From NCBI GenBank assembly GCA_029834535.1, contig JAQMWT010000410.1, forward strand, positions 1-35,865: a DNA stretch of 35,865 nt, in the 5' to 3' direction. Shown here in pieces: positions 1 to 9,126 of this stretch; position 1 is the stretch's first letter; each line of letters starts with the position of its first letter. The position numbers and the translations under genes were made by a program. The notes below the pieces were generated by a model, which worked only from the letters and a program-made list of their open reading frames with translations, did no database searches and had not been told where the DNA came from. The DNA comes from Chrysophaeum taylorii. Its lineage: Eukaryota > Sar > Pelagophyceae > Pelagomonadales > Pelagomonadaceae.

Positions 1-760
1 TCAAAATCAGGGGCATCGTCAGCAACTCCGAAGTCATTTCCAGATTCAGAGATCTGTAATCGGAACGGTGCGGTCCTACGCGAAGCGGGACACGCGTAAC
101 AGTATAAGCTGCGTCTGTCGCGGCTCGTGATGATCCTAAATTGTTCATCTGAAGTAAATGTCGTTCGTCGGCGTAGCCAAGTGCTGCGAACTTGTGCTGC
201 ATATTCTTGCAAGTCTTTGGAACTGCGCGCAAATGGAGCGGATGGCTGGAAACCAACAATCGCACGCGGCAGCTCATCAAACTGGGAGTTATGTCGTAAA
301 AATTGACGACGTACACGTAAGGGTGTAAACGTGCAACGTAAGAAATAATCGAAGCCTCCTGCTCTATCAACCACATGAAGAAACCAGCCATCTTGCATAA
401 TTTCATCGTCCAGTGGGTAGCGGTGACTCCTTTCCCAACATCTCTGGAGGTCAAGTTGCACAGAGCGGAGTGTACGCAGGGTGGCGACGCGACACACATC
501 GACGACGACCATTCCGCGTAGGGTAAATAAGATTCGATCAACCGTAAGGTTGTAACATAGCGACCACACAATGTGTGCTGCACCACAGGAATATTCGGAA
601 AGTTCTTGTGGTGGATCTGGTTGGCGGTGTCCGACGCATCGAGTGCTAGCACGAAGAAACGACGTCCCACACGTTTCGTTGGCTCGTTGGAGACCTAAAG
701 TACTGCCTCCGGCTCCACTGAACAGCATCACCACCTTGCGATAAGTGATTGGAAGCCATT
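1..760 (-). pseudogene. C5-cytosine DNA methyltransferase domain of the minus-strand retrotransposon (frameshifted, C-terminus outside window)
   Basis: On the minus strand the sequence reads PITYRKVVMLFSGAGGSTLG (motif I; FSGAGGS at 722-702). After one frame change it reads VLALDAS (motif II, near 646-635), NFPNIP, VASPPC with the catalytic-type Cys codon at 478-476 (motif IV), IEQEA near 374-351 (position of motif VI, normally ENV), and SCRVRLL at 274-254 (motif VIII, normally QxRxR). The frame then stays open to base 1 through TVTR..LR.GPH, a segment also present in the plus-strand copy. Motif X would lie outside the window. The fold and reaction (methyl transfer from S-adenosylmethionine to cytosine C5) follow from the family. 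The frame change falls between motif I and motif II, near 660. The position inside a retrotransposon polyprotein, directly downstream of the protease linker, matches the other element. Confidence 0.88.
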
Positions 761-1508
761 GAACCTTTTCATATCGGCGGCGGATCTCCGCTTCGGTGAT
801 CTCGCGGCATTTCTTTTCATCTTTTCCGACCTTCGAGCGAAATCGTCGCTGCCTTCAGGTCGTTTGAGGGTGGACTTGTCCGTCATAGCGGTCGTAGCGT
901 CCTTCTGCACCGTGCTCAGCAGCATCGGCGGGGAGATTCGTCGCATCGCGTCAAGTGACTAGCGACAGAAACGGTGAAAGAAAGGTTCCCCTTGTCGTAT
1001 CCTTCTTCACATTCTTTCGTAAGTTCGTTGATCGTAGAGACGTTCAACTCATCTTCGTACCTAACGATATCACCAATCGCAAGGACTTCGCCTTGAGTGA
1101 CGACCGTCGGCACTTCTTCCGTGGCAGTAACCGCCACCCGAGCAGCGGACCGGTCGCGCTCTTCGCAAGAAGAACACATTCCTTCGACAACTCCCAACTG
1201 CTCGTTCTCAGCAAACGTAGCGACGAAAACCTGTCCTTTTCCATAGGCTTCGACAAAATAACCGGTAGATTGTACGTTCGACCGGGCTCGATTTGAAGCG
1301 TGCGCGCAGCATAAGCGATTACTTCTCGCGTCTTCTCCCGGAGCTGGGAGAATTTGGTCGTAGCATGTCCTCGCGTAGCCAAGGCTACCTTACGTTCCGG
1401 CGGCGGGCTTCGGAGATCTTTAATCGTGCTCAAACGAGCGTAAACTCGAGTCTTGACCAGGTCGAGACTCTGCCGAAGGACATCGTGTTGATGATTGTAA
1501 ATCGGCAC
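761..1508 (-). pseudogene. Protease-to-methyltransferase linker of the minus-strand retrotransposon (frameshifted)
   Basis: This piece lies between the end of the Gag-protease frame (stop at 1511) and the methyltransferase. It is read in at least three frames: 1508-1200, 1197-916 and 946-728. Short stretches align with the same part of the plus-strand element, for example EPGRTYNLPVILSKPMEKDRF against the LLPSQPYFLEMECDVPLEKGH region, and GMCSSCEE with TQGEVL against SYSSYCADEP with VEGEIM. The equivalent stretch in Ty3/gypsy polyproteins is a beta-rich spacer after the protease. The last part, before the methyltransferase, is basic and charged. No function is visible beyond being a polyprotein spacer. 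Confidence 0.6.
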
Positions 1509-1510
1509 GG

Positions 1511-4384
1511 TTATCGGTTTCGATCGTAAATAGACCGAAAGGTCACGATTGGTGCATCGACTCGTTCATCCTTAACTTTAATCTTCTTGCGCCCGTAGAC
1601 GACTTGGGTTCGACAAAAACAGATCCGATCATGGGGAAAATCCACGATGGCTCCTAAAACTCGTATATCGCGCCCTCCCAACAGGAACAGATAATTCGTA
1701 TCGGCTACAATAGCGACAATGGGGGCAGCGAAGTCGTCGGCGAAAGCGACCCGAAGGGCGATCCAACGATGGATCGTCGTCGTATTCAACCCTGATCCGT
1801 ACAGCTTGCGCTTAATCGGAAGTTCGCCTTCATCGAAAATCAACTGATCTTTGGTCAACTTTTTGACCATTTCTCGGCAAATATAAGAAACATCTGCCAT
1901 TCCATCGACACCGATGGTCGTCGAGAATTTCGGTCCGTCACGATTCCTGTAGATGTGACAGGCCATAAACGTTAGAGTACCCGTATCTAAACAACTGAGG
2001 GTAATCAAATCATCTTCGATCGTCTTGCCGTCTCGCGGCGTCAACGAAGTGTGAGCACATCGGGCTCTGATTCGCTCATCTCCGGGGTTGGGCATCGATA
2101 CCGCGGCTTGAGCTTTCGTATTATCTGTTGTTGGCGTCTTCGCCATAACGCTCGCGGCAGCCTCTTTCTGGCGGCTTCCGCTCTTCCTCCAAGACAATCT
2201 CAGAGGAATCAGTGCTGGTAGGGGATCCTGGTCTTCGTAGTTCACGGAAGCAAAGGACCCCTCCCATAAATCATTCATTTCGTCTTTCCAGAATGCATCT
2301 GTAAATTCATTCGTCGCCTGCTGATCCTCATCAGCATCGGCGATCGGTTCCGTGTCAGCTGCGGCTTTGAGTCTGCAGCTGCGCGGTTGTTCTGGTGGCT
2401 TCTTTAGCAAGAAATTCCGAGCTTTCGTCCACCAATCCTGCAGGTTCCACGTCGGCTCGTCTTCGTCACACTTGAGAACGCTGCTAATCTTCTTCATAAA
2501 TCTATCCTTTTCTTCCGGCGGCGTATCCGTGTCTCGATCCGTAGTAATCGAAACCGTTTCGGGGGGGTCCGCAGGAAAAGATGGCGTCGTCCCCGACGTC
2601 AACTCTGTCGTAAAATCGTCGTCTGCAATACTCGCGCTGGTCATCGTCTCGTCAGTCGAATGCGCGCACGAGCTATCACTGCAGAAATTCATGTCTGGCT
2701 CACAGCCAGTTCGGTCGCCAGCGGTCGTCTCTGGAGGGTCCAAAGATAAGCCGATGGCATCGAGGGCTTCCTCATCAAAAATAAACGGTGGGTCGTCCGT
2801 GGACGACTCGTCAAATAACGTTAACGCGGACACTGGTTCACAAAGTGTAGCTTCTTCATCTTCCGAATCTGAATCGCCTTCCCAGTATCGTGGAGCTTCA
2901 AGTTCCTCGCTCGAATCTTCGAGCTCATCGCTCGACATCTGCTCATAAATCTGTGCCAAAGACCGACGATTGGTCAGCACGTCGTTGGGTGGCTCGTCCA
3001 TCGGTGGGCGAGCAAGATCTTCGAATGCGGCCGCGGCAAGGGCGTCGGCTGCGTCGTCGGTGCGGGTGTCCTTGTTCGGGTACACCGTCACTCCTAATGG
3101 TAACTGTTGACCGCAAGGGGTCGTAAATGCGAACGTTGCAGACGACTGTCCCGAGTCTTCTCGGTAACGACCATCGTCCGAATCTCGATCGCGAGATCTT
3201 CGTCGCCGGCGGCGGCGTGAATGTCGGCTGGAGCTCCTGCTATCTTTCCGTCGGCGCTGGCACGAGCTGCTACGGCTCTTGTCGTGGCGTCGGGGGCTCC
3301 GGCTATCTCGACGGCCCGTTCGTGTCGAAGACGATCGGCCGTGTCCATCTGTTAAGTGCTGCACGGTACTCATAACCGTGGTTAGCTGCGTGCTCATATC
3401 ATTGAGTCTGCTCTGAATATCGTGAGCAGCGCTCGAACCGAAGGTGGCATTAGAACTACCGTCGTCACGCGAATGATTATCTTTCCTTTGTCGGCTCTCC
3501 CATCGTCCTCGCGAAATGGGCTTTCTGCCGTCTTTGATGTATTTGCACATCGCTACATAATAGTCGTCGGGCTCGCGGTTGCAAATGACGCGGTTCCCGT
3601 GTTCATCTTTGTCGTGGGTCGCTAAGAAAAACCCACAGTCCTTGCGTCCTCTCGAACCACTTCGGATTCTCTTCGAGGCGTAGGCTTCATATTTCGTCGT
3701 TTTCTCTTTCGTTCCCGAGACGAGCTCGTCCTCCGCGTCCAGGCGGCGGCTTCTGCGGCTTCCCGCTCGAGGGTTCATCGAGTTTCGGCTGTTCTTCTCC
3801 GCCATGGCTGTTGCGAAGTCGTTTTCGAGCCGCGTAATCAGCGACAACGTAGACGTAAACGTCTTATACGTCGTCGGGTGTCCGCTGCGCATCGTTCGCA
3901 CGCGGGATTTCAATTCGCTGGACTCCAGTCCACGTATCAAGTAAGAGATGATCTCCACGTCGTTGAGATCTCGGTTGGCCACGGAACAGTATGCCATGGC
4001 TTCTTGCTGAAATTTAATGCAATATGTATGCACGTGACGTTCTCCAGAGCGTTTCGGAACGGTCGCTTGGGTCGTGCATTGTAACTTTCGTAATGATTCC
4101 TCTGCCGTCACCGGCAGCGGACAACTCTCTCGGAAATATTTCAAAATCTTGAGGCAATACTTCTCGTTCAATCGTCGTATCCGTCGTACCACGGAACCGT
4201 ACTCCTCATCGTCGATATCCCGACGTAAATAGAAAGACGCTGGGTGATCGAGGTCTTTACACAGGTCTTCATATTTCTTTAAGTGTTCTCGAAAAATCGG
4301 TGCGACCGTGTCGCGCAGGGTCGCGGGAAGCAGATATCGGAGTTTCTCCAAGCTGAAATGGTCTTCGGCTAACGTATGCATCAC
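1511..4384 (-). CDS. gag-pro: Gag-protease polyprotein segment with SR-rich domain, 957 codons
   Basis: This is the longest intact frame of the minus-strand element. Residues 1-200 are a helical Gag/capsid-like region. At about 250-285 there is a Cys/His-containing stretch (RKDCGFF...HGNRVIC...AMCKY) that is not a canonical CCHC knuckle. Residues about 345-412 are strongly Arg/Ser-rich, like an SR splicing-factor domain. Residues about 430-680 are very acidic. The last 150 residues form a retropepsin-like domain: VDGMADVSYI with the presumed catalytic Asp at residue 827 (codon 1906-1904), then a beta-rich stretch, then FLLGGRDIRVLGA near residue 900, which matches the usual ILGxDxL motif at the protease end. 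The usual DSGA/DTGA is DGMA here, as in the plus-strand element. The frame opens upstream of its first ATG (DQFDLDAGAV precedes it), so it is probably a continuation of the Gag begun at 5153 after frame changes rather than a separate start. Confidence 0.8.
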   Translation of the reverse strand: MMHTLAEDHFSLEKLRYLLPATLRDTVAPIFREHLKKYEDLCKDLDHPASFYLRRDIDDEEYGSVVRRIRRLNEKYCLKILKYFRESCPLPVTAEESLRKLQCTTQATVPKRSGERHVHTYCIKFQQEAMAYCSVANRDLNDVEIISYLIRGLESSELKSRVRTMRSGHPTTYKTFTSTLSLITRLENDFATAMAEKNSRNSMNPRAGSRRSRRLDAEDELVSGTKEKTTKYEAYASKRIRSGSRGRKDCGFFLATHDKDEHGNRVICNREPDDYYVAMCKYIKDGRKPISRGRWESRQRKDNHSRDDGSSNATFGSSAAHDIQSRLNDMSTQLTTVMSTVQHLTDGHGRSSSTRTGRRDSRSPRRHDKSRSSSCQRRRKDSRSSSRHSRRRRRRRSRDRDSDDGRYREDSGQSSATFAFTTPCGQQLPLGVTVYPNKDTRTDDAADALAAAAFEDLARPPMDEPPNDVLTNRRSLAQIYEQMSSDELEDSSEELEAPRYWEGDSDSEDEEATLCEPVSALTLFDESSTDDPPFIFDEEALDAIGLSLDPPETTAGDRTGCEPDMNFCSDSSCAHSTDETMTSASIADDDFTTELTSGTTPSFPADPPETVSITTDRDTDTPPEEKDRFMKKISSVLKCDEDEPTWNLQDWWTKARNFLLKKPPEQPRSCRLKAAADTEPIADADEDQQATNEFTDAFWKDEMNDLWEGSFASVNYEDQDPLPALIPLRLSWRKSGSRQKEAAASVMAKTPTTDNTKAQAAVSMPNPGDERIRARCAHTSLTPRDGKTIEDDLITLSCLDTGTLTFMACHIYRNRDGPKFSTTIGVDGMADVSYICREMVKKLTKDQLIFDEGELPIKRKLYGSGLNTTTIHRWIALRVAFADDFAAPIVAIVADTNYLFLLGGRDIRVLGAIVDFPHDRICFCRTQVVYGRKKIKVKDERVDAPIVTFRSIYDRNR

Positions 4385-4395
4385 CGCGCCCGCAT

Positions 4396-5153
4396 CTAAA
4401 TCGAACTGGTCCTGATCGCGTCCATCGAGAACCAGTTTAAAAGTTTCGGTTTTAATCCAGAGGTTGATCGCCGCTCCTTGTTGCGATCGTGTTTAGCTAA
4501 CGCGCTCGCGAGTCGATCCGTAAAACCCATCAAGAACTCCTGGGTGTCGATCTTTCCGGCGCCACGCGTCTCCTCCTTTTCTTCTTCATCATCGTCTTCA
4601 TAGCGCGGCTTTCTAGCTTTCGCGCGTGATCGTGTAGTCGGCGGCTCTTCCTCAGCTCGGGACTCCGGGCTGCTCGCTCGCCTTGATCGACTCGGCGTAC
4701 GTAACTCGTCTCTTTCACGGGTCAACGAGCTTACTTGCTCTTGGAAGGCGTCTGCTCGAGCGTTGGCCCGACGCAGTTGCTCTATTAGTTCTTCTTTATC
4801 CTTCCGTTGTAGCCGTTCTTTTCGTTCGTCATCTTCCCTATTTGTTTTAAAAGTCGTTCTTGCGCGCGTTCGTTCTCTTCGCGTAATGCCCGCAAGTGAG
4901 CCTCGTAGAACTCATTCATTTTCGTTGCATCCGGGGGTTCTGCACGCGTTGACGGAGCTGTCGATCGTCCTCCCGTCGGTCTCTCCGTGGGCTTGCCGTC
5001 GTTGTAGTTTAGCTCTTCTTCCTCGTCAACTTCTGTATCGTGCTCTTCTTCATCGTCATCATTATCATCATCGTCATTCCGCTCGTTCGTCTCATCCTGA
5101 CGGCTTGGTTCTTCATATCGTAGCTGCTCGACGGCAGCATCATCGTCTTCCAT
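4396..5153 (-). pseudogene. gag: Gag N-terminal region, acidic and coiled-coil (frameshifted)
   Basis: The proposed Gag start is the ATG at 5153 (MEDDDAAVEQLRYEE), 462 bases downstream of the LTR. The plus-strand element has an almost identical leader length (470 bases). The first 60 residues are very acidic (runs of Asp and Glu). A long charged helix follows (EAHLRALREENERAQERLLKQ in frame 5153-4785). After a frame change near 4820 the helix continues (KDKEELIEQLRRANARADAF), then a basic/acidic stretch in frame 4725-4396. A second frame change near 4430 joins it to the 957-codon frame. A coiled coil in the same place is present in Gag of the plus-strand element. I see no known domain beyond that. 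Confidence 0.6.
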
Positions 5154-5615
5154 ATCGGCTCTGGCTCGTTCTAGTCGGCCGAGATCAGAGCGGGTCCAAA
5201 ATGGTTGAGTCGTCGTCGTTCTCGTGCTCCTTCGGCTCTGGAACTTCTAATCGTCCACGACACGCGTAATATCGTCGTTGCGTGCGTCTTCCACCGACAA
5301 ATCTATCCGTACGGTGGGCGGCAGAACTCGTCTCTGCCCGGCAAACAATGCCTTATCCGTGAGTTGCGATCTCACTCCGCTCGCCTGCGGCAGCGGTACC
5401 CGGGTTGCGCGTCGGTTAGCACCAAATCGCGCGTCGTCACTTCCGACGACTAACGTATCCGGCCGGGGAACTTTCCCACGGCAATGGTCCTTCTGGAATT
5501 CCTTGTCGGCGCGCTTGATCAGGGCGCGCACGGCTTGTCCGGACCGTGTAGAGAATGCAAGATGCACTAGTTCGTTGCGACCGATATAGTCGCTCGAATC
5601 TATTCTTCCACCACC
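5154..5615 (-). other. 5' leader of the minus-strand retrotransposon
   Basis: Untranslated leader between LTR and Gag. On the minus strand, just after the LTR end (CCACA) and two G residues, the sequence TGGTGGAAGAATAGATTCGA (5613-5594) looks like a primer-binding site: it starts with TGG, the complement of a tRNA CCA end, and contains a T-loop-like ATTCGA. The spacing to that element is two bases shorter than expected, so the tRNA match is weak. Further down, GTCGTC-loop-GACGAC and GCGAC-loop-GTCGC can form small hairpins. No open frame here resembles a known protein. Confidence 0.5.
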
Positions 5616-5950
5616 TGTGGCGTAAGGAGAATTTTTGGGGCTACCTGGCGTGGCTTCGAATCCTGGCTCGCCGATCGCGTCCGTGCCCTTGGTGGGATCA
5701 CTGGACGAGGATGGCCGGTCTCCCGCCACGCGACCACAAACAACTCCTGCGCCTGGTCCTCTCAACTTGAGGATCGGCTGTTGCTTTATGATCAAGGATA
5801 ATCGAAAACAGAAATCAGCGTGACACATGTCACGGAAAAGGAAGATGATGTCAGAGAAAACTCTGACATCATCGGAACGGAGTAGGGTGCCCCTGATAAG
5901 GGGGGCCCTAGAAGAGGGGTAAGTCTTAGGAGGCGGGAGTTGCCGCCACA
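5616..5950 (-). repeat. 5' LTR of the minus-strand retrotransposon, 335 bp
   Basis: On the minus strand it starts TGTGGCGGCAACTCCC and ends CCACA, giving TG...CA ends with a short TGTGG/CCACA inverted repeat. The start resembles that of the plus-strand element's LTR (TGTGGCAGTAACGCCC) and the lengths agree (335 against 334). The right boundary coincides exactly with the point where similarity to the tandem array begins. The partner LTR is outside the window, so the identification rests on this similarity, the length and the position upstream of Gag. Confidence 0.75.
5844..5873. other. Perfect 13 bp hairpin with AAAA loop inside the LTR
   Basis: GATGATGTCAGAG, then AAAA, then CTCTGACATCATC is a perfect 13 bp inverted repeat. 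Immediately left, at 5819-5834, CGTGACA-CA-TGTCACG forms a 7 bp hairpin, and just right GCCCCT/AGGGG can also pair. They lie in the middle of the LTR, where transcription control or the start/polyA signals of an LTR element would be expected. No function can be assigned from sequence alone. Confidence 0.6.
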
Positions 5951-6287
5951 TTCCCGATTTTTCTGCGTGTAGAGGGGCCCAAGGCGCGTCGTTTGCGCAC
6001 GTAAAAACTACCTGTTGCCCACACACCCCGACCCCTGAATTTCGGCGCGATTGTGTGGTTCTTAATCGTGGTTGTTGTTTATTCTACCCATTGTCCGATC
6101 GCCCTGCGTCCTCCAGACCAGAGGGTGGAGGAAGTGCCTCGATGGTCGTTTGGCGGCCGTCTCACAGGGGCTCATGGGCGGTGTTGCTCCGTCGATGTCG
6201 GCGGCGGCGGATTGCGTTTGCGTGTTTCCACCACGACATAAGCGTTCACAGCCAACAACATCACCACCGCAAAGACGATCACACCTT

Positions 6288-6437
6288 TGTCGAACGAGTC
6301 GACAACTCGTTCGACACCATTGTCGAACGAGTCGACAACTCGGTCGAACGAGTCGACAACTCGGTCGAACGAGTCGACAACTCGTTCGACACCATTATCA
6401 GGCGGTCGACAACTCGTTCGACACCATTGTCGAACGA
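6288..6437. repeat. Palindromic minisatellite of unit 1
   Basis: Copies of TGTCGAACGAGTCGACAACTCG, with or without the extension TTCGACACCAT, giving 21- and 33-base periods. Each 33-mer holds GTCGAACGAGT-CGACA-ACTCGTTCGAC, an 11 bp perfect inverted repeat. Corresponding tracts lie at 7914-8000, 9486-9570, 11063-11268, 14050-14093, 15604-15748 and 17518-17757, with roughly 5, 3, 3, 7, 1, 4 and 8 copies from left to right. Confidence 0.9.
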
Positions 6438-6632
6438 GCCGGCAATCCTCTCCGCCTTTTGGCGACGACGGCGGCGAGAGTTAGGGCGCCCAACGACCCC
6501 CCTATGGAAACAATAGGCCCCTCGAGCGTACGCGCCACGGCCATCGCCACGAAGAATGCCACCATAGAAGCGGAAGAGACCGGTTCGCGTTTTTCCGAAC
6601 GTTTGGAGACATTAGGGGCCATCCTGTTGATG

Positions 6633-7180
6633 GAATCAACAGCTCACAGCTGTTTCAACCACCCGTCGCCTGTCGATCGGCGCGCAGCGCGATCCACACT
6701 CCGATGCCCCGCTCGCCCGCGGCATCGGCGCCATCATCCCCAGCCGGGTACAGCACCACCGCCTGGCTGGGCCTGTCGACAGCGGCTACGTAGCTACGGC
6801 ACAATCGCCGGCCTCGTCTTTGAATTGCGACCTTCGGTGAGCCAGCGCGGCGTGTCACGCCCTCGCCCAAACATGCGCAAGAGCGCATCGCTGTGCGACA
6901 CTGGGTGGCAAGCGGCTGCGCCAACTTCACAGAGGCAAGGCATTGAAGCTCGCCGCATCTACCGTGAGTGGGGGATCGCCAACGCGTCGGCGGAGCTCGC
7001 TCGTGCCCTCACCGCCCTCCCACCCATGTCGCCGCCTCAGGGCCCCACCCGGGCCGCCCGAGTCAGCGGGACGTCACCCTTCGTCGCCCATACGTCCGGC
7101 GGCGGCATGCGCTACGACCTCGGGCGGGGCCCGTCCTCGCCTGCCCCACGACTCGGTTTGATGACCCCGGCTAGGTCCCG
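6633..7180 (+). pseudogene. Broken copy of the 184-codon array ORF (unit 1)
   Basis: The start (MESTAHSC) and pieces such as RLRSYGTIAGLVF and REWGIANA are recognisable in different frames, separated by small indels. The intact versions are in units 4-7. Confidence 0.7.
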
Positions 7181-7547
7181 CATACTTATCTCCGCCCGTC
7201 AGGCACATCCCTTTCGCCCCACAAAACCAACCACAACCTTCATGCACCACACACACCCGCCCCTCTTAGCAGTCGACCTTTAAACACACCTTTTTCTGTG
7301 AGCCTGTCAAAACCCCTTAAAAGAACACAAGGAGGAGAATACTGAGGACTTGGCTGAAGCGGCACCGAGGCCTGGGCACCGCCAGTGTGACGGTGGCATG
7401 GGGACCTCACAGGCGAGTCTGCGATGAGTCTTCTCACCTCTAGGTGTCATTATTAGGGAGTTCTTAATTTGAGTCTATAATCAATTAATTTTCTGAAAAG
7501 GCGAATTTAGTCGCGCTCTGAAACTTTCACACACCGTCAATTGGATC

Positions 7548-9126
7548 TTCCCGATTTTCTGCGCGTAGAGGGCCCAAGGCGCGTCGTTTGCGCGCGTAAA
7601 AACTTACCTGTTGCCCACCCCGACCCCTGAATTTCAGCGCGATTGTGGTTCTTAATCGTGGTTGTTGTTTATTCTACCCCGCATTGTCCGATCGCCCTGC
7701 GTCCTCCAGACCAGGTGGAGGAAGTGTGCCTCGATGAGTCGTTTGGCGGCCGTCTCTGGGGACTCCATGGGCGGTGTTGCTCGTCGATGTCGGCGGCGGC
7801 GGATTGCGATTTGCGTCTTTCCACCCACGACATAAGCGTTCACAGCCAACAACATCACCACCGCCAAAGACGATCACGTAACAACATCACCACCGCAAAG
7901 ACGATCACACCTTTGTCGAACGAGTCGACAACTCGGTCGAACGAGTCGACAACTCGGTCGAGACGGTCGACAACTCGTTCGACACCATTCCTCGAACGAG
8001 CCGGCAATCCTCTCCGCCTTTTTGGCGACGACGGCGGCGAGTTAGAACTGACCCCTATGCGACAATGAGCCCCTCGAGCGTACGCGCCACGGCCATCGCC
8101 ACGAAGATGCCACCATAGGAAGAAGCGGAAGAGACCGGTTCGCGTTTTCGAACGTTTGGAGACATTAGGGGCCATCCTGTTGATGGAATCAACAGCTCAC
8201 AGCTATTTCAACCACCCCGTCGCCTGTCGATCGGCGCGCAGCGCAAGTCCACTCCGTCACCTCGCTCACGCCCGCGGCATCGGCGCCATCATCCCCCAGC
8301 CGGGTACAGCACCACCGCCTGGCTTCTTGGGCCCTGTCGAACAGCGGCTACGTAGCTACGGCACCGTCGCCGGCCTCGTCTTTGGTGCCTTCGGTGAGGC
8401 CAGCGCGGCGTGCCACGCTCCCTCGCCCAAACATGCATAGAGCGCATCGCTGTGCGAAACGGGTGGCAAGCAGCTGCGCCAACTTCACAGAAGGCAAAGG
8501 CGGCCCAAACTCGCCGCATCTACCGTAAGTGGGGGATCGCCAACGCATTGGGCCGGGCTCGCTGTGCCCTCACCGCCCTCACCCATGTCGCCGCCTCGGG
8601 AACCCCACCCAGGCCGCCCGATCCCAGCGGGACGTCACCCTTCTATTAAGCCACACACACGTACGTCCGGCGGCGGCATGCGTACGACCTCCGGGCCGGG
8701 CCCGACCTCTCTTCGCCGCCTGCCCACGACTCGGCGATGACCCCGACTAGGTCCACATATCTCCGCCCGTCAGGCACATCCCTTTCGCCCCACAAAACCA
8801 ACCACATCCTTCCTTGCACCACACACACACCCCCTCTTATCAGTCGACCTTTAAACACACCTTTTTCTACTTGAGCCTGTCAAAACCCCTTAAAAAGAAC
8901 ACAAGGAGGAGAATACTGAGGACAGCACAAGCAGCGCCGAGGAGCCTGGGCGCTGCCGCCAGTGTGGCGGTAGCATGGGGACCTCACGGAGCGAGTCTGC
9001 GATAGTGCTTCTCACCTCTAGGTGTCATTATTAGGGGAGTTCTTAATTTGAGTCTATAATCAATTAATTTCTGAAAAGGCGAATTTAGTCGCGCTCTAGA
9101 AACTTTCACACACCGTCAATTGGATC
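7548..9126 (+). repeat. Array unit 2 (degraded)
   Basis: A full-length unit with many one- or two-base indels relative to units 4-7, for example in the CGATTTGCGTCTTTCC block. The minisatellite at 7914-8000 has about three copies, the last one altered. The AT-rich linker (about 9010-9126) is intact. Confidence 0.85.
8183..8750 (+). pseudogene. Broken copy of the 184-codon array ORF (unit 2)
   Basis: Open from MESTAHSYFNHP through RLRSYGTVAGLVFGAFGEAS, then frameshifted. The later part (IYRKWGIANA, RARCALTALTHVAAS) is readable in another frame. Confidence 0.7.

Larger units (their letters stand above)
1..5950 (-). mobile_element. Ty3/gypsy-type LTR retrotransposon carrying a DNA methyltransferase (partial, runs off left edge)
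   Basis: Read from right to left this is a retrotransposon: 5' LTR (5950 down to 5616), a leader of about 460 bases, Gag, a retropepsin-like protease, a linker and a C5-cytosine methyltransferase that reaches base 1. RT, RNase H, any integrase and the 3' LTR would lie beyond the window. The order and leader length match the complete plus-strand element at 19265-27880, and the protease, linker and methyltransferase can be aligned by eye between the two. The coding region is broken by about seven frame changes or stops, so the copy is decayed. Its 5' LTR abuts a truncated unit of the tandem array at 5951, so it probably inserted into that array. That predicts a short target duplication (possibly TTCCC) at the unseen end. 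Confidence 0.85.
5951..7547 (+). repeat. Array unit 1 (degraded, left-truncated by retrotransposon)
   Basis: The unit begins directly at the retrotransposon LTR. It has one copy of the 33-base ACAGCCAACAACATC block and about five minisatellite copies (6288-6437). The homologue of the 184-codon frame is broken by indels, for example in the segment that should read VEQRLRSYG. The tail reads CTTAGCAGTCGACC, as in the stray copy near 28.4 kb, where the other units read CTTATCAGTCGACC. Confidence 0.85.

Noticed and set aside
5640..5665. GATTCGAA in the LTR/leader region as a tRNA gene fragment
   Set aside because: A T-loop-like octamer only. No acceptor, D-arm or anticodon arm can be folded around it.
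6072..7283. 403-codon plus-strand frame across unit 1
   Set aside because: It joins non-homologous frames created by indels. The corresponding frame is closed in the intact units.
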